In this document: positions 10,509 through 21,682 of the stretch, in pieces
Position numbering within the stretch: the stretch's first letter is position 1
How the letters are laid out: every line of letters starts with the position of its first letter
Source: Piscicola geometra
Taxonomy: Eukaryota > Annelida > Clitellata > Hirudinida > Piscicolidae
DNA: 64,000 nt
NCBI GenBank assembly: GCA_943735955.1
Contig: OX030956.1
Span: 2,845,412-2,909,411, forward strand
Direction: 5' to 3'
Program-made: the position numbers and the translations under genes
Notes under the pieces: generated by a model
What the model saw: the letters and a program-made list of their open reading frames with translations, nothing else
What the model was told of the DNA's origin: nothing
Database searches by the model: none

Positions 10509-13164
10509 TTACATGCAATTCAATACATCCTGGTTCCAGCTTGTACCAGGAGCGCAGTCTCTGACCCAGCAGTGTTTCCACTGATTGCACTGCACGTATT
10601 TGCTTTTGTCGTGATGTGGCCAGTAGAACTTCTCTAGGCCAACATTCTCTGAAGTGCATGGGTTCAACGAGTCACAGTCATATCCAGAGAGTATGGGGGG
10701 AAGTCTCGTAGTAGTTGTTGAAGTGGTTGTAGTTGTTGTTGTGGTTGTTGTAGTTGTTGAAGTGGTTGTAGGAGTTGTAGTAGTTGTTGAAGTGGCTGTA
10801 GTTGTTGTAGTAGTTGTAGTAGTTGTTGAAGTGGCTGTAGTTGTTGTAGTGGTAGTTGTTGTAGTAGTTGTACTAGTAGTTGTAGTATGGTAAGCTGGAT
10901 CTGAAAAACAAAAATAGACGTTTTAACCAATAAGATTGAAAATTAAATGATCAAATTATAAACAAATCATTTGCAGTTTTTCGAGAAAAAAATCTAGTGA
11001 GAGTTTAAAAAAAAACTACCTTCAACACAAACGAAGCTGAAGCGTGGTTTGCTTACGCAGAGAAATCCTTTTTTACAAGGGGTGGGTTCGCAGGGTGTTT
11101 TCTCTGAAAAAAATAAATTTCTTAAAAGAGATGAATAAAAATGTCAATGAAAGGATATCTAAAAACTGTTAATACATTTTTAATCTTCTAAATTTTTATC
11201 GAATGATTATTATTTTCCTGACTTCCTATTTCTAATGTGATGTTGATGTGGCTAGTTTTGTTGTTTTTTCCTTGAAGGAAGCAATACAGGTAGACATTGA
11301 CTTTCTTGGAAAGAGATTCATCGTTAGGAACGTAAAGGTGGGATGGGTTCTCGGGTGTTAAATCAAGCTTATAATCATAAAAGCTTGGGTTTGGTGTAAC
11401 ATCTTTAGAGAAATAAATAGTGTTGTTGTAATCTTCTTTAGGAAATTTGATCTGTGACTGAAATGTTAATTTTAAAAGTTCAGGACATTATATAAACTCA
11501 ATAAAAATCAAAATAAATAAAAAAATTGCCAGTTTGAAAAATACTAGGAATCATTTTTTTTAACGAACTTCAATTGTTGTTCCATTTTTGTTGATTTTAA
11601 TTCTGCACTGTATACTCATACCAGGCCCCACTATCACATCACCGCCTTCATCTCCCATGTCAATCGGGGCTTTGAAAGTTAGTATTTTTATTAGTTATTT
11701 CAACATTTTATGTTTAAACAGACAACATTTTAATTGAAATTTAATACTTGGTAATGCAATTATCAAACTAACCCTTGCACGTTCTTGTCACGATACTTCG
11801 CTTGACATGAGGGAAATCAGAAAAACTTTCCAATTGGTCCAGATGCAAGCATTTGGGTTCGGATGCTATTGCCTTAAGTTCTGTAGGGCTCGTTTCTCTG
11901 CCTACACCAACAACAAAAACTGATATATTTTTTTCATGAAGTCTTTTAGCCGATTCAATGGTCAGGTCTGGTCGATTCGAAACGCCGTCAGTAAAGATTA
12001 TAGCTACTCTGGGTACCCCTGTGAATCATCATGTGTGAATTGGCATGAAATAAGGCTTTCTGCATTTTATATATTTGAACACACCAGATTTTCTAGCTCC
12101 TTGACGCTCAGTGAATGCTATTTCTGCGATGTAGTCCAGAGCCCCGTCTGTCCTAGTGCCTATGAGAAAATACATGTTACTTGTTAAAAGTTTGTATAAT
12201 AGTTTGCTGCTATCCGATTGAACAATAAGTTTATTAAATTCACCTTGAGCCAACTGTGATACTGTTTCTACTGCTCGTAGATACTCGGATGTACTTTTGT
12301 AGTAAACAAAAGAAAAATGATTTATAAGTTCAGAGCTGAACTGAATGAGAGAAAACCTACTATCCTCAAGAGGGTCGGGACCTACTTTGAAGTCTTCGAT
12401 GAATGATTTTATAAACTGTTTCATTAAATCAAAGTCTCTGGGCTGTATGCTACTGGATCCGTCAATTGCGAATATCACGTCAGAAGCTCCTCCGTGGCAT
12501 AAAGCTGAAATAGAGTTGAAATAAAGTTTTATTTAAATAGTGAAAATTGTATTTAAGTTAATCGAAAAAAAACTTTGATGATTTACTTGGCTCCAACTCT
12601 TCAGCTTTAGTCACAAATGTTTGTGCTTTATTTCCAAAACCAAATTTGCTTTGCCACAAATATGCTTGCAGTCTTATTTCATATGAAATCGCGGATTCTT
12701 TATGTAATGTTTCCAAAAAGATGTAAGCTGCAAGTCCGGAAAAGAATGGCTTCGAGAGATCTTCCCACTTCACCTCAAACCAGTCAACTCCAAAAACGGT
12801 TCTAACTTTTTTAAGTTCGGCTTGCGATACAGATTGAGTAACTGAAAATTCTTTTTTGCCAATCTGAAACAAATAAAATGTAAAAGCGTGAAAAAGCATT
12901 TTTGTAAGTAATGGGGGAAATGACGATTCGAACCTTCCAGATGCCTCCACTGAATTCACTACTCGGAGCAGTCCCGTCATTTGTCTCTACGTAGGCTAAC
13001 CTCCTGATGAAGAGCTTGTCGTTCGAGAAATGACACTTGCGTTCGATTTTAGAGATCGTAGCTTCGACAACACCTCTGCCCACTGCCCCTTCCACTAACG
13101 TCTCGTCCTTCACAGTCCCTGCAACAATCCCAAGAACAGTTAGTAGAATCACCAAAGTCAACAT
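10509..13164 (-). CDS. vWA-chitin-binding secreted protein, gene 2 (intact, 661 aa)
   Basis: Exons on the minus strand: 13164-12934, 12863-12587, 12504-12085, 12018-11773, 11669-11569, 11457-11223, 11103-11020, 10900-10509. They sum to 1986 nt (661 codons plus TAA), with every junction GT-AG and every phase consistent, so this is the reference copy. Signal peptide MLTLVILLTVLGIVAG; vWA MIDAS as DGSSS (184-188), GTRTDGAL and IIFTDG; EGF-like four-Cys piece; Thr-rich linker of 60; CBM14 with six Cys ending CAPGTSWNQDVLNCM. Predicted secreted, chitin-associated matrix protein; vWA plus chitin-binding modules also occur together in mollusc shell-matrix proteins such as Pif, but orthology is not claimed. 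It carries the RETSP variant near residue 360, shared only with gene 4. Confidence 0.85.
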
Positions 13165-13209
13165 CTCGCAGTTTGCTTTAGAGAACTCTGTTAACTTAAG
13201 TGATCATTC

Positions 13210-13218
13210 CCTTTTATA
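13210..13218 (-). promoter_or_regulatory. TATA box of vWA gene 2
   Basis: TATAAAAGG on the minus strand, 46-54 bp upstream of the ATG, followed upstream by a single diverged minisatellite unit (GACGCAATACTTCACAGAT). Confidence 0.65.
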
Positions 13219-13259
13219 CGAAATAAAGACGCAATACTTCACAGATAGTCAATAGTGTG

Positions 13260-14134
13260 TTCCTCGTGCGTATTATCATCTCAGATAGCAGTTTAAATGT
13301 CAAAATATGCTTCTATCGTTTCAAACAATTCATTTCCGTATTTCCAATAGTATGCTGATAAGATAATTAATTTTCTATATACTTCAAGTGCTTTTAAAGA
13401 ACTTCAAGTAATGATACTCGAGAAAATCCGGTGTCATATCACTCCATGTGAAATGGCATGCTGTGCTTTAATAGAAAAAGAAAAATATTCGAAACAACTT
13501 TTTTAATGCTTCTGTTTTCATCATAATCATCACCATTAACATAGCGAAAAGTTAAGTGCGTTAGAAAAAGTTAATAATAAACCATGATGATAATATCACT
13601 TACCAACGGCTAGTCTAAAATTTTTTATCTACAAGATAAGATAAGAAGATATGCTGCATTAGCAATGCCGGTTGAGTTTTAAATAACTAAATTTATTCAA
13701 ACTTTTCATGTATATGTATTTTCTAAAAAGAAACAAAGCATTTGAAAAAAAAGTATTTATAATCAAAAAAACTTAAGTTATAGCGTTTTGAAAGACATTA
13801 TATAGAGAAAAAAGTATCTTTTTGCACTAATAAACGTTTATTGAGTCTAAACTTGCAATATGTATGTAATAAAATTTAATTAATTTTAATTTTAAAAAAT
13901 TTAATTAAAATTTAGAAAAAAATAAAATTTTCAAACACAGTTTTTAAGACAGTTTATTCAACATTAAGAGTTGTCAACAACATTCGAGTCTGTAAAAGCA
14001 TGGACTTCTTAATAATAACCTTTTTTGCGATTGAGTGACTCTGAAAAAAGATTTTTGGATAAAGAAAAAAAAATAGAAAACTATTATGAACTTTTTTGCA
14101 TTTTATATATTTTGTAACATTTTAAACAGAATAA
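13260..14134. other. AT-rich upstream spacer of gene 2
   Basis: No gene is seen. Near 13652-13671 the sequence GCTGCATTAGCAATGCCGGT is an inverted counterpart of ACCGGCAATGCTAATGCTGC at about 17159-17178, so the two may be the ends of an older element that encloses the CATATGGG element. The rest is A/T-rich with no supported coding capacity. Confidence 0.35.
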
Positions 14135-14139
14135 CCCTG

Positions 14140-15310
14140 TGAACATTCTATATGGGTCTATATGGGTCCCATATGGGCTAAATGGGCTAAGGGTAATCAA
14201 TATGGGTTCTATATGGGTCCTAGATGGGCTTCGTGGGCTAGAGATTATCTATATGGGTCCTATATGGGTCCTATATGGGCTAAATGGGCTTTGAAAAAGA
14301 ATAAAATTTAACGTGTTTTTTAAAGAAAAACCAATTTGGAAAGTATATGGGTCCTAAATGGGCTAAATGAGCTTTGAATAATAATAAAAGTTAAAGTGTT
14401 TTTATGGAAAGCCTATGTGGGTTCTATATGGGTCCTATATGGGCTAAATGGGTTTTAAAAAAATAAAATTTTTAAGTGTTTTCAAGGAGAGCCTATGTGG
14501 GTCCTATATGGGTCCTATATGGGCTAAATGGGCTTTGAATAAGAAAAAAAGTTGAAGTGTTTTTATGGAAAGCCTATGTGGGTCCTTTATGGACTAAATA
14601 GGCTTTGGATAATAGAAAAAGTGAAAGTGTTTTTATGGAAAGCCTATGTGGGTCCTTTATGGGTCCTATATGGGCTAAATGGGCTTAGAAAAAAAAATTC
14701 TAAGTGTTTTTAAGGAAAGCCTATGTGGGTCCTATATGGGTCCTATATGCGCTAAATGGGCTTTGAATAATAAAAAAAGTTTAAGTGTTTTTATAGAAAG
14801 CCTATGTGGGTCCTATATAGGTCCTATATGGGCTAAATGGGCTTTAAAAAAAATAAAAATTCTAAGTGTTTTCAAGGAAAGCGTATGTGGGTCCCATATG
14901 GGCTAAGTGGGCTTTGAATAATAAAAAAAGTTGAAGTGTTTTTATGGAAAGTAAAATAAATGTCAGTTTTGTATAGCGCCCGGGCACGCAACTGAAGCGC
15001 CACTCACACGACATAAGTCGTGAAACACCGCATCATATACACTAGGTATATGATAGCTCACGGTTGGTTGAACAGGAATTCGAACTGGCGACCTTTAAGT
15101 TGCAGGTCCAACGACTTTACCATCTAAGCCAACCCGCTCGGCTTTGAATAATAAAAAAGTTAGAGTGTTTTTATGGAAAGGCTATGTGGGTCCTTTATGG
15201 GTCTTTTATGGGCTAAATGGGCTTTGAATAATAAAAAAGTTGAAGTGTATTTATGGAAAGCCTATGTGGGTCCTTTATGGGTACTATATGGGCTTAATGG
15301 ACTTTGAATT
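14140..15310 (+). repeat. Left CATATGGG tandem array, about 75-80-bp units
   Basis: Imperfect tandem units, each combining AAGCCTATGTGGGTCC, one or two repeats of TATATGGGTCC, TATATGGGCTAAATGGGC and an A-rich spacer ending GTGTTTTTATGG. The core CCATATGG is self-complementary. The array is interrupted by a SINE at 14951-15141. Open frames rich in MGPIWA are repeat artefacts. Confidence 0.8.
14951..15141 (-). mobile_element. tRNA-derived SINE with LINE-like 3' end
   Basis: On the minus strand the head is tRNA-like: box A TGGCTTAGATGG near 15128 and a box B-like AGTTCGAATTC near 15074, in the right order and spacing for an RNA polymerase III promoter. The 3' end reads GGGCGCTATACAAAACTGAC, sharing 14 bp (GGGCGCTATACAAA) with the LINE tails in this window, which suggests mobilisation in trans by that LINE. 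Against the copy at about 54170-54215 it replaces about 36 bp of array rather than creating a clear duplication. Confidence 0.7.
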
Positions 15311-15929
15311 AGTGTAACATTTGGCCATGGTTTTGGTAAAATATTTATTATTTTGTTATTTTAGTCATTTGAATTTATTATCTTTTTTATTTTAGAAATT
15401 TTCTCTTCTGTTGTAATTATTTAAAAAGTATTTGTCTATAAAAGTCATTCTGATTTCTTATTAAAGTTTTTAAAAACATTTCTCATTATTAAATATTAAT
15501 ATTTAAAAAGTTAAAGTTATGCAAATAATTATTCAATAGTTCAACAAACTTTTCAAAACCCCACAAGTTGTAATCATTGTATTCAATATGTATATAAGAC
15601 CCCAGCCATTTTTATCCATAGGTGTAATGCCGGTTAGCACTCCCCTTGACCGGAACAAATAAAACCGTGGTAATTAATTCATCAATAAATTATTCGCAAC
15701 AGGTTCTGTCAAAACCAACTCAACTCAAACATACAGAAGAGAAATCAAAGTACACGTGTCCAAATTAGAAAAGCAAGCCAAGTAAAATTCAAAAAAAAAT
15801 TATCTTGAAGAACCCGATTATTCACATTTTTTATATTTGAACTATTTTTCTTACATCTTTAAATTTATGTTTGGCAGAAATATTTTAATTGCTTTTTTTT
15901 AAAATAAATAATTTATCAATCAATCATGT

Positions 15930-16200
15930 GTTGCCCGTATAGCCCATATGGGACCCACTTAATTTGGTCTAGCATTTTGACATGAGTCCCATATGGACTG
16001 CCCATATAGGGCCCATATGGACTGCCCATATAGGGCCCATATGGGCTGCCGATCTAGGGCCCATATAGTTGCCCATATAGCCCATATGGGACCCACTTAA
16101 TTCGGTGTAGCATTTTGACATGGGTCCTATATGGGCTGCCCATATGGGGCCCATATAATTGCCCATATGGGACCCATATAGGCCCCATATGGAATGTTCA
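15930..16200 (+). repeat. Right CATATGGG array, inverted relative to the left array
   Basis: Repeats of GCCCATATGGGACCC and GGGCCCATATAG with two longer units sharing TAGCATTTTGACATG. They are the reverse complement of the left array's motif, so the two arms could pair into a large hairpin. No coding capacity is credited. Confidence 0.7.
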
Positions 16201-16205
16201 CTGGG

Positions 16206-18386
16206 AATGAACCTTTCGTTTTCTAACTCAAACTCAGAGATTTACGTTTCAAGAAAGTTTTTTATTTTGTTTTGAACTTTTATTAATTAAACGAAGATTA
16301 AAATTCATCTTTTTCTAGTCTGTGTCTGTTCCAGCCACTATTTCAGTTTGTATTTATATAGTTCTAAAACTTCTTTTGCTGGTGAGACTTTTAACATTTG
16401 AAGATAGTATAAGTCCTGTATATCGCATTTTTAAATAACTAACCGCATTTTTATGGATTAGAATTCATTTTAACTAAAATATTTAAAGTTTCAAACTCGT
16501 AGATCTAAAAGACTAAACTTTAGTTTACTTTAGTAACTAAAGTTTAGTTACTTAGTGACTAAAGGAAAGACAACGACGCGCAAGCGGTGGCTTTTAAAAT
16601 TTGAATGTCCTGGTATGTCCAAAAGTAATAAATTAAAAAGTAAATGATTTCATGAATGAAATTAATTTTTTTAAATTTTATTCAAAAGAAATATAACATA
16701 CATTTTCATAAAAAGGTACTTCTTTAAACAATATTTTATTTTGTAGATGTTATGCGGGTTTTACCACTAAAACGAAATTTGAGAGTTGATTTCAACTTAC
16801 AGATTAGCGCCATGTCACAAAATGTAGACAATTCAATTTTTAATTTTAAAATGTATCATTTTTTTAAATCAATTAATTCTTTCACTAGCGTAATTATTCA
16901 ATGAAAAGGTATACGAGGTGCCGTTGTTTAACAGCATTTCCTGAAATCGTATACTCTTTGTTTGAATCGTTTAATTTTAAATAAAAAAAGTAAAATAAAT
17001 TATAGAAATTAAATGCATTAAAAAGGTTATTGCATTATCTATTTTTTAATAATAATTTTATTTAGTTCCAAAATATCGTTACTTAAATAAAGGTACTTTA
17101 CATGTTGAAAATGACGTTTTCTGAAAAAACCCACTTTTAGCTCATTAACATAACGTCTACCGGCAATGCTAATGCTGCATCTGAGTTTTATCTTATTGGA
17201 AAGACAAGTTTTAATTATATATTAAATAAAATTTAGAACCCTGTAAATTTTGTCGCTTATGTTTAAATCTATTTTTAACAATTTATTCTTATCTTTTCAC
17301 TACTTCAAACTAACAAGGGCCTCAGACACAATGGTCGGTTTGGGAATGGATTTTAACCATTAAGAAGTCGATGGTTTGAGTTAAAAAAAGTGAGATTGAA
17401 GAGCTGCCATGTTTGACAATGAGACCAACAACGACGAAAATAAAAAAGCTTAAATTTTTTTATATATTTCAAAGTTTTTTTTTAAATAATAATAATAAAT
17501 ATTCAAAGCTATATATTTTGTTGAATAAACTTTTTTTTGTTTTCTTGGAAATATTTTAACTTTCAAAAAAATTTATTTTAAGTTTCTTTGAGGGTTTTGG
17601 GCTTAGAAAATGTTTGATTCTGCTGAAAACGGTTCCCAGAAAGATGCGCAACGGAAAATTGCCCATACAGCAAAATTAGAAAACAGAAATGTGCGCACAT
17701 AGCAAAATTAGCGCAATTTGCTGTGTGCGTATTTTTCAGTGCATTTATGAATTTGCGCGTTTTTCTGTTTGTGTTATTTTTTCGATCATTTTTCTGGTTG
17801 TGCATTTTCTGTGTCGCAAACTTTTGTGCGCATTTTCCGTTGCGCATTTTTATGTTCACCGTTGAAAAGTGGATTACATTAGCAGACGTATTCGAAGGAG
17901 TTTACAGGGAAGCAATTGATTCCAGTTTGAGTTATGGAGAAAAATTCTTTTTATCTTCCTGCTTCTTTTTTGTTTTTCGATTGATTATATCCACAAATTA
18001 GATTAAACTGACTTAAATTCAAATATTTTTTATTTTAAAAAAAACTTATTGGAAAAAATTAAATTGAACTCACCAAAAGATTTATGTGCCCATAACAATA
18101 AGTAAAATGTTAACATTTTATAAACCGAACACGATACAAGAGAAAAAAACTTGAAAAACTAACTTTTAGGACATAAATTATTTTCGAAATATATTATGCT
18201 TGAAGGTGATTAAAAATCTACTAAAATCATTATTTGATATAAATTAAGATGTGAGTATTTTTCAAGCACCTAAAAACAAATCTTTTAAAACGCCCCTAGT
18301 CAAGCTACCCACAACCACATCGCTTCAGCTCAGAAGACATGGAGTGCAGTTTGATAGTAGGTGAATTTTTTTCTTTTTTTCTTTTT
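16206..18386. other. AT-rich spacer with a small hairpin-like repeat
   Basis: No complete gene is seen. A palindromic stretch built of ACTTTAGT/ACTAAAGT lies at 16514-16563. At 17643-17660 GATGCGCAACGGAAAATT is repeated inverted at 17833-17848 (CATTTTCCGTTGCGCA), a possible small MITE of about 210 bp. A plus-strand frame around 17860-17940 (VEKWITLADVFEGVYREAI) looks protein-like and is retained near 56920, but I cannot assign it. Confidence 0.35.
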
Positions 18387-19302
18387 CTATCTATTTTTTA
18401 GCTTTTTATTTGTGCTTTCATTGGAATCTTTGTTCGGAGAGTGGCCATTTTGGGCCTGCCTGAAGACGGTACTTCGCTTGAGGGTTGTGATCTCTTCCGA
18501 TATCCTGTACATGTTCATCTGTGGGTGCATTGAACTCATTGCTTATCATTTTTTGATTACTAGTATCTAATTGTCATTCACGCTATTGGGCAAAGCCATA
18601 ACCTCGCAAGCCTTACAAATTCTTATTCAAAACTTGTATCCTCCAATATCAACACCAACCCTAAAACACGAATTCTGAAACTTCACCACAACACCCACAC
18701 AACACCCCCACAACACCCACACCTCTCCAACACCACCACTACACCACACCACACCAACAACACCTTCTCTGGGTTGTAGACTTCGACAATGGAACTGGCA
18801 AGTTTGTGAAAACACTCGTTGACGTTGGTGCCATCACAGGCACTCGTCTCAAAAAAGCCAGCCAGAAAGTACTTTTCTGCCAACTTGAGAAAACAACATT
18901 TTCAAGTTAATATTCAACTTTAGTAAAAAAAATGCAGTGTTAATATTTCATTAGATCAATTTATTTATTTTTTTGACAGCAGGAATGAATCTTGCTAACT
19001 GCTCTTATGAAGTAATGATGCATTTATTCAATTTTTAGACTGTCACAATGTTAGCATAGCATTACCAACTCATTGGAATAAATTCATGTTTATGAAAAAT
19101 TGTAGAGTATTTAAGAAGTGCACATGATCTCTAACTTAACAAAACGTGAGAAACGTGCTCTTAGGTTAATGAGCATTGAAATAACGAAAAATATAACAAC
19201 CAATCTTCCTTCGCTCTTCTCCACTTGTCTCTCTGCCTGCAAGTCACTCTTGTTGCCCACCACTACCACTGCCACAGGCTCCCCTACATCCAACTCTAAC
19301 TC
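18387..19302 (-). pseudogene. Ras-like small GTPase, last three exons, copy 1
   Basis: Three phase-0 exons on the minus strand: 19302-19201 (G4 motif: VVVVGNKSDLQAERQV), 18883-18764 (G5 motif: FFETSACDGTNVNECF, with LAEKYFLAG before it) and 18518-18387 (MNMYRISEEITTLKRSTVF, stop TAG). Junctions are AG/GT consistent. Exons for the P-loop, switch I and switch II (G1-G3) are absent upstream, so this is a 5'-truncated gene copy, although the three exons themselves are open. An alternative last exon near 18310-18345 would end in RCGCG, a Cys-rich end reminiscent of prenylated GTPases. The Ras/Rab subfamily is not resolved. Confidence 0.6.
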
Positions 19303-19322
19303 CTGTGTGTTTGTGTGTGTGT

Positions 19323-20817
19323 TAGAGGTTGGACATGGACGATTTTTCATTCCCGGTCCCGTCCCTTTCCCGAAATTTGTTTTCCCGTCCCGTCCCGTTC
19401 CCGATGGGACATCAGAATTTTGATTCCCGTCCTGTCCCGTTCCTGCAACTCGATTCCCGGTCCCAACCCGTTCCCGAAACTTTTTTGTTTTTTTATTCAT
19501 TTTCGCTGCCAATTTCACTGGTCCCAAACTTGCTAGTTCTAATATTTTTTTAAATTTCTTATTTGAAAGTCAGAGAATATTTCTTTTAATAAAATTTATA
19601 AAAAAAACACGGTTTAAATTTCAAGTATTTATTGAAATGAAAGTATTGAAGTTAGTCATTGTTTTTGAGTAATTCAATCAAGTCTTTATTGCTTTTCACA
19701 CAGGTTAAACCGTTAAGAGTTTCAGCTTTCAAATCAGATGATTTTGGGTCTGAAGTTAAACGGCCACATATTGAAAAATTCCGTTAACAGGGAATATAAC
19801 TTGCAGATATACTAAACAAAGTTTTGGCTACTTCTTGTACTATTTTTAAATTGCTTATTTTACTCCAATAAAATAAAACATCTTTATAACCTTCAATTTT
19901 TTTGGACGTAATTGTGAATATCTGTACAATTCATCCTCTTCTGAATTTTTCTCTTCGTTCATTATTATTAATTCTTCAATAATGTTATTTATATGTTTTT
20001 GACGACATTCTTATTCTCCACAGCTGTAAATATAAAATCATTCGTATAATTTGATAGTATAATAATTTTATTATAATTTATACGTTGTAAAAACAAACAT
20101 AATAGGTCTAAATAACCATCATTTGTTTTTTTTCTCAACGGCACCGCAGCTTGGTCTGGCTGTACAAAATAGAATTAAATTTTCTCTAATGAAAGTCCTG
20201 GTATTTATTTCTTTTCTATCCCAAACTTTTTTCCTATTATTCTTTCATACAGGGGATGCAACAGACATGCTGTCATATGAAGAAGATCAATGGCATCTTT
20301 TCTTTTGTCGAAATGATCAACTGAGCAATCATTTGGAAATTAATCATTAAAATTCAAAGTATTATTTTATAAAATTAAAATAATATAACTGACCATTTTG
20401 ATTTCATTTGAAAAGTTTTCATCATCACCCATTTTTTCTAATCTCCCTAATCTTTGGACTCACCATAACAACTTCAAATGTAATGTTGGAGATTTGCAAT
20501 GGTGGCTTCGTTATACATTTCTATTGCATTTAATACTTATATTAAGAACGGAGTATCGATGAAATAAAAATTTCCATACTTAGAAGTTTGCTGAAAAACA
20601 CTGTTAAAGAATCCAATCCCAATAACTGTTATTCCCGTTTTTCCCGTTCCCGATTTAAAAGTTGATCCCCGTTCCCGTCTTTTCCCGTTCCCGATTTGAA
20701 TGTTGATTCCCGTTCCCGTCCCGAAAACCTATTTTCGGTTCCCGACTTTTCCCGTTCCGAAATTAATTTTCATTCCCGTTCCCGCGGGAGTCCTGCGGGT
20801 ACCCGGTCCGACCTCTA
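19323..20817. mobile_element. MITE-like element with TAGAGGTYGGAC ends
   Basis: Terminal inverted repeats TAGAGGTTGGAC and GTCCGACCTCTA enclose 1.5 kb inserted in a GT microsatellite just upstream of the GTPase G4 exon. Both subterminal zones are unusually C-rich, made of TTCCCGTTCCCG-type repeats (19348-19480 and 20630-20800). No transposase motif is recognised. Flanks (GTGTGTGT and GTGTTTAT) could be an imperfect 8-bp duplication, suggesting a hAT-type element, but the microsatellite makes this uncertain. The third segment copy has an empty site near 58465. Confidence 0.65.
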
Positions 20818-20875
20818 GTGTTTATGTGTATGTGTGTGTTAGTGTGTGTGTGTTTGTGTGTGTGTGTATGCGTGA
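20818..20875 (+). repeat. GT microsatellite remnant
   Basis: Short TG-rich run right of the MITE. At the orthologous place in the third segment (58463-58812) the uninterrupted microsatellite has grown to roughly 350 bp. Confidence 0.7.
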
Positions 20876-21074
20876 CACTTGACCACATTGAAGCACACTT
20901 AATTACACCTAATCATTTTTTTAATAGTTTTCATCCTCATAATCATCTTTTGAATCGTTTTCATCATCACCACCAACACCATAATTATAACTCTTTTAAG
21001 TCAAAATAGCTCTTTATTACTCCTCTGCATAATGCCAGCTAGCCATGCACTCATGACCAGTGTTATTTTCGTTC

Positions 21075-21250
21075 CATAAAATAATTATAGTTTTTATTTC
21101 AGTTTCGTTTTGGAATTAATTATAGTTTTTATTTTCGTTTTCGTTTTGAAAATAATTATAGTTTTTATTTTCGTTTTCGTTTTGAAAATAATTATAGTTT
21201 TTATTTTCGTTTCAGTTTTGAAAATAATTATAGTTTTTATTTTTATTTTG
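21075..21250 (+). repeat. hAT left subterminal direct repeats
   Basis: Four units of about 37 bp with ATAATTATAGTTTTTATTTT and CGTTTTCGTTTTGAAA. The same units recur in the same orientation near the right end (26900-27060), so they are direct, not inverted, between the two ends. They may be transposase-binding repeats. Confidence 0.65.
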
Positions 21251-21682
21251 AAAATATATTAATTTGAAACTTTAAACACTATTTATTTATATCTAAAAAA
21301 ATGAATAGATCATAAAATGAAACAGTAAAATAGAACAGTATATTAACAACAAATGAGTTTAAAAAATTAACAGTCCAATAAAAATGTATTCAGTCTCAAG
21401 AAAACTTTCATTTGTAGGTTTTTCTGTAATCTATTTCTTTTCCCACTTGGTAAAGAAGCACATAAAGAAAAAAATCTCTCAACGTATGCCTGGGAGGCTG
21501 GAGCTGCCAAAAGATCTTGTGCAATTGGACTAAGAATAGGGTAGAAAGTTATGTTGTCATTCCAGAATTTTAACCCATTTGGTTCTCAAGTATTTTTGAT
21601 TTTTGAAGAATTTATTTTCATCTCCGAAATATATTTTTCTATTTCCACAATTATACTTGATTTGCATTCTTTGCTAGAACTT

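Larger units (their letters stand above)
14135..16205. mobile_element. CATATGGG-array element with inverted termini, copy 1
   Basis: The left end CCCTGTGAACATTCTATATGGG and the right end, read on the other strand, CCCAGTGAACATTCCATATGGG, are inverted repeats. The left side carries a long array of GGGTCCTATATGGGCTAAAT units; the right side carries the same motif in reverse orientation (GCCCATATGGGACCC). A unique centre (15310-15930) contains GGTTAGCACTCCCCTTGACC and no transposase. I infer a non-autonomous DNA element whose subterminal repeats expanded. No clear target duplication is visible; flanks are GAATAA and AATGAA. Copies at 30354-31369 (left end lost) and 52808-55267. Confidence 0.6.

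Noticed and set aside
10654..10893. Val-rich plus-strand open frames over the vWA genes (also 27609-28007, 40239-40637)
   Set aside because: They are the antisense of the Thr-rich linker (GTT/GTA/GTG repeats), not genes.
14951..15141. A functional tRNA gene
   Set aside because: Box A and B are present, but acceptor and anticodon stems do not form cleanly and the sequence continues into a LINE-like tail, so it is a SINE.
14679..16166. MGPIWAKWALN-type peptides in several frames
   Set aside because: Translations of the CATATGGG tandem units, with no independent coding evidence.
19118..19553. Pro/Arg/Phe-rich frames near the MITE left end
   Set aside because: They come from TTCCCG repeats of the MITE and overlap the GTPase exon on the other strand.
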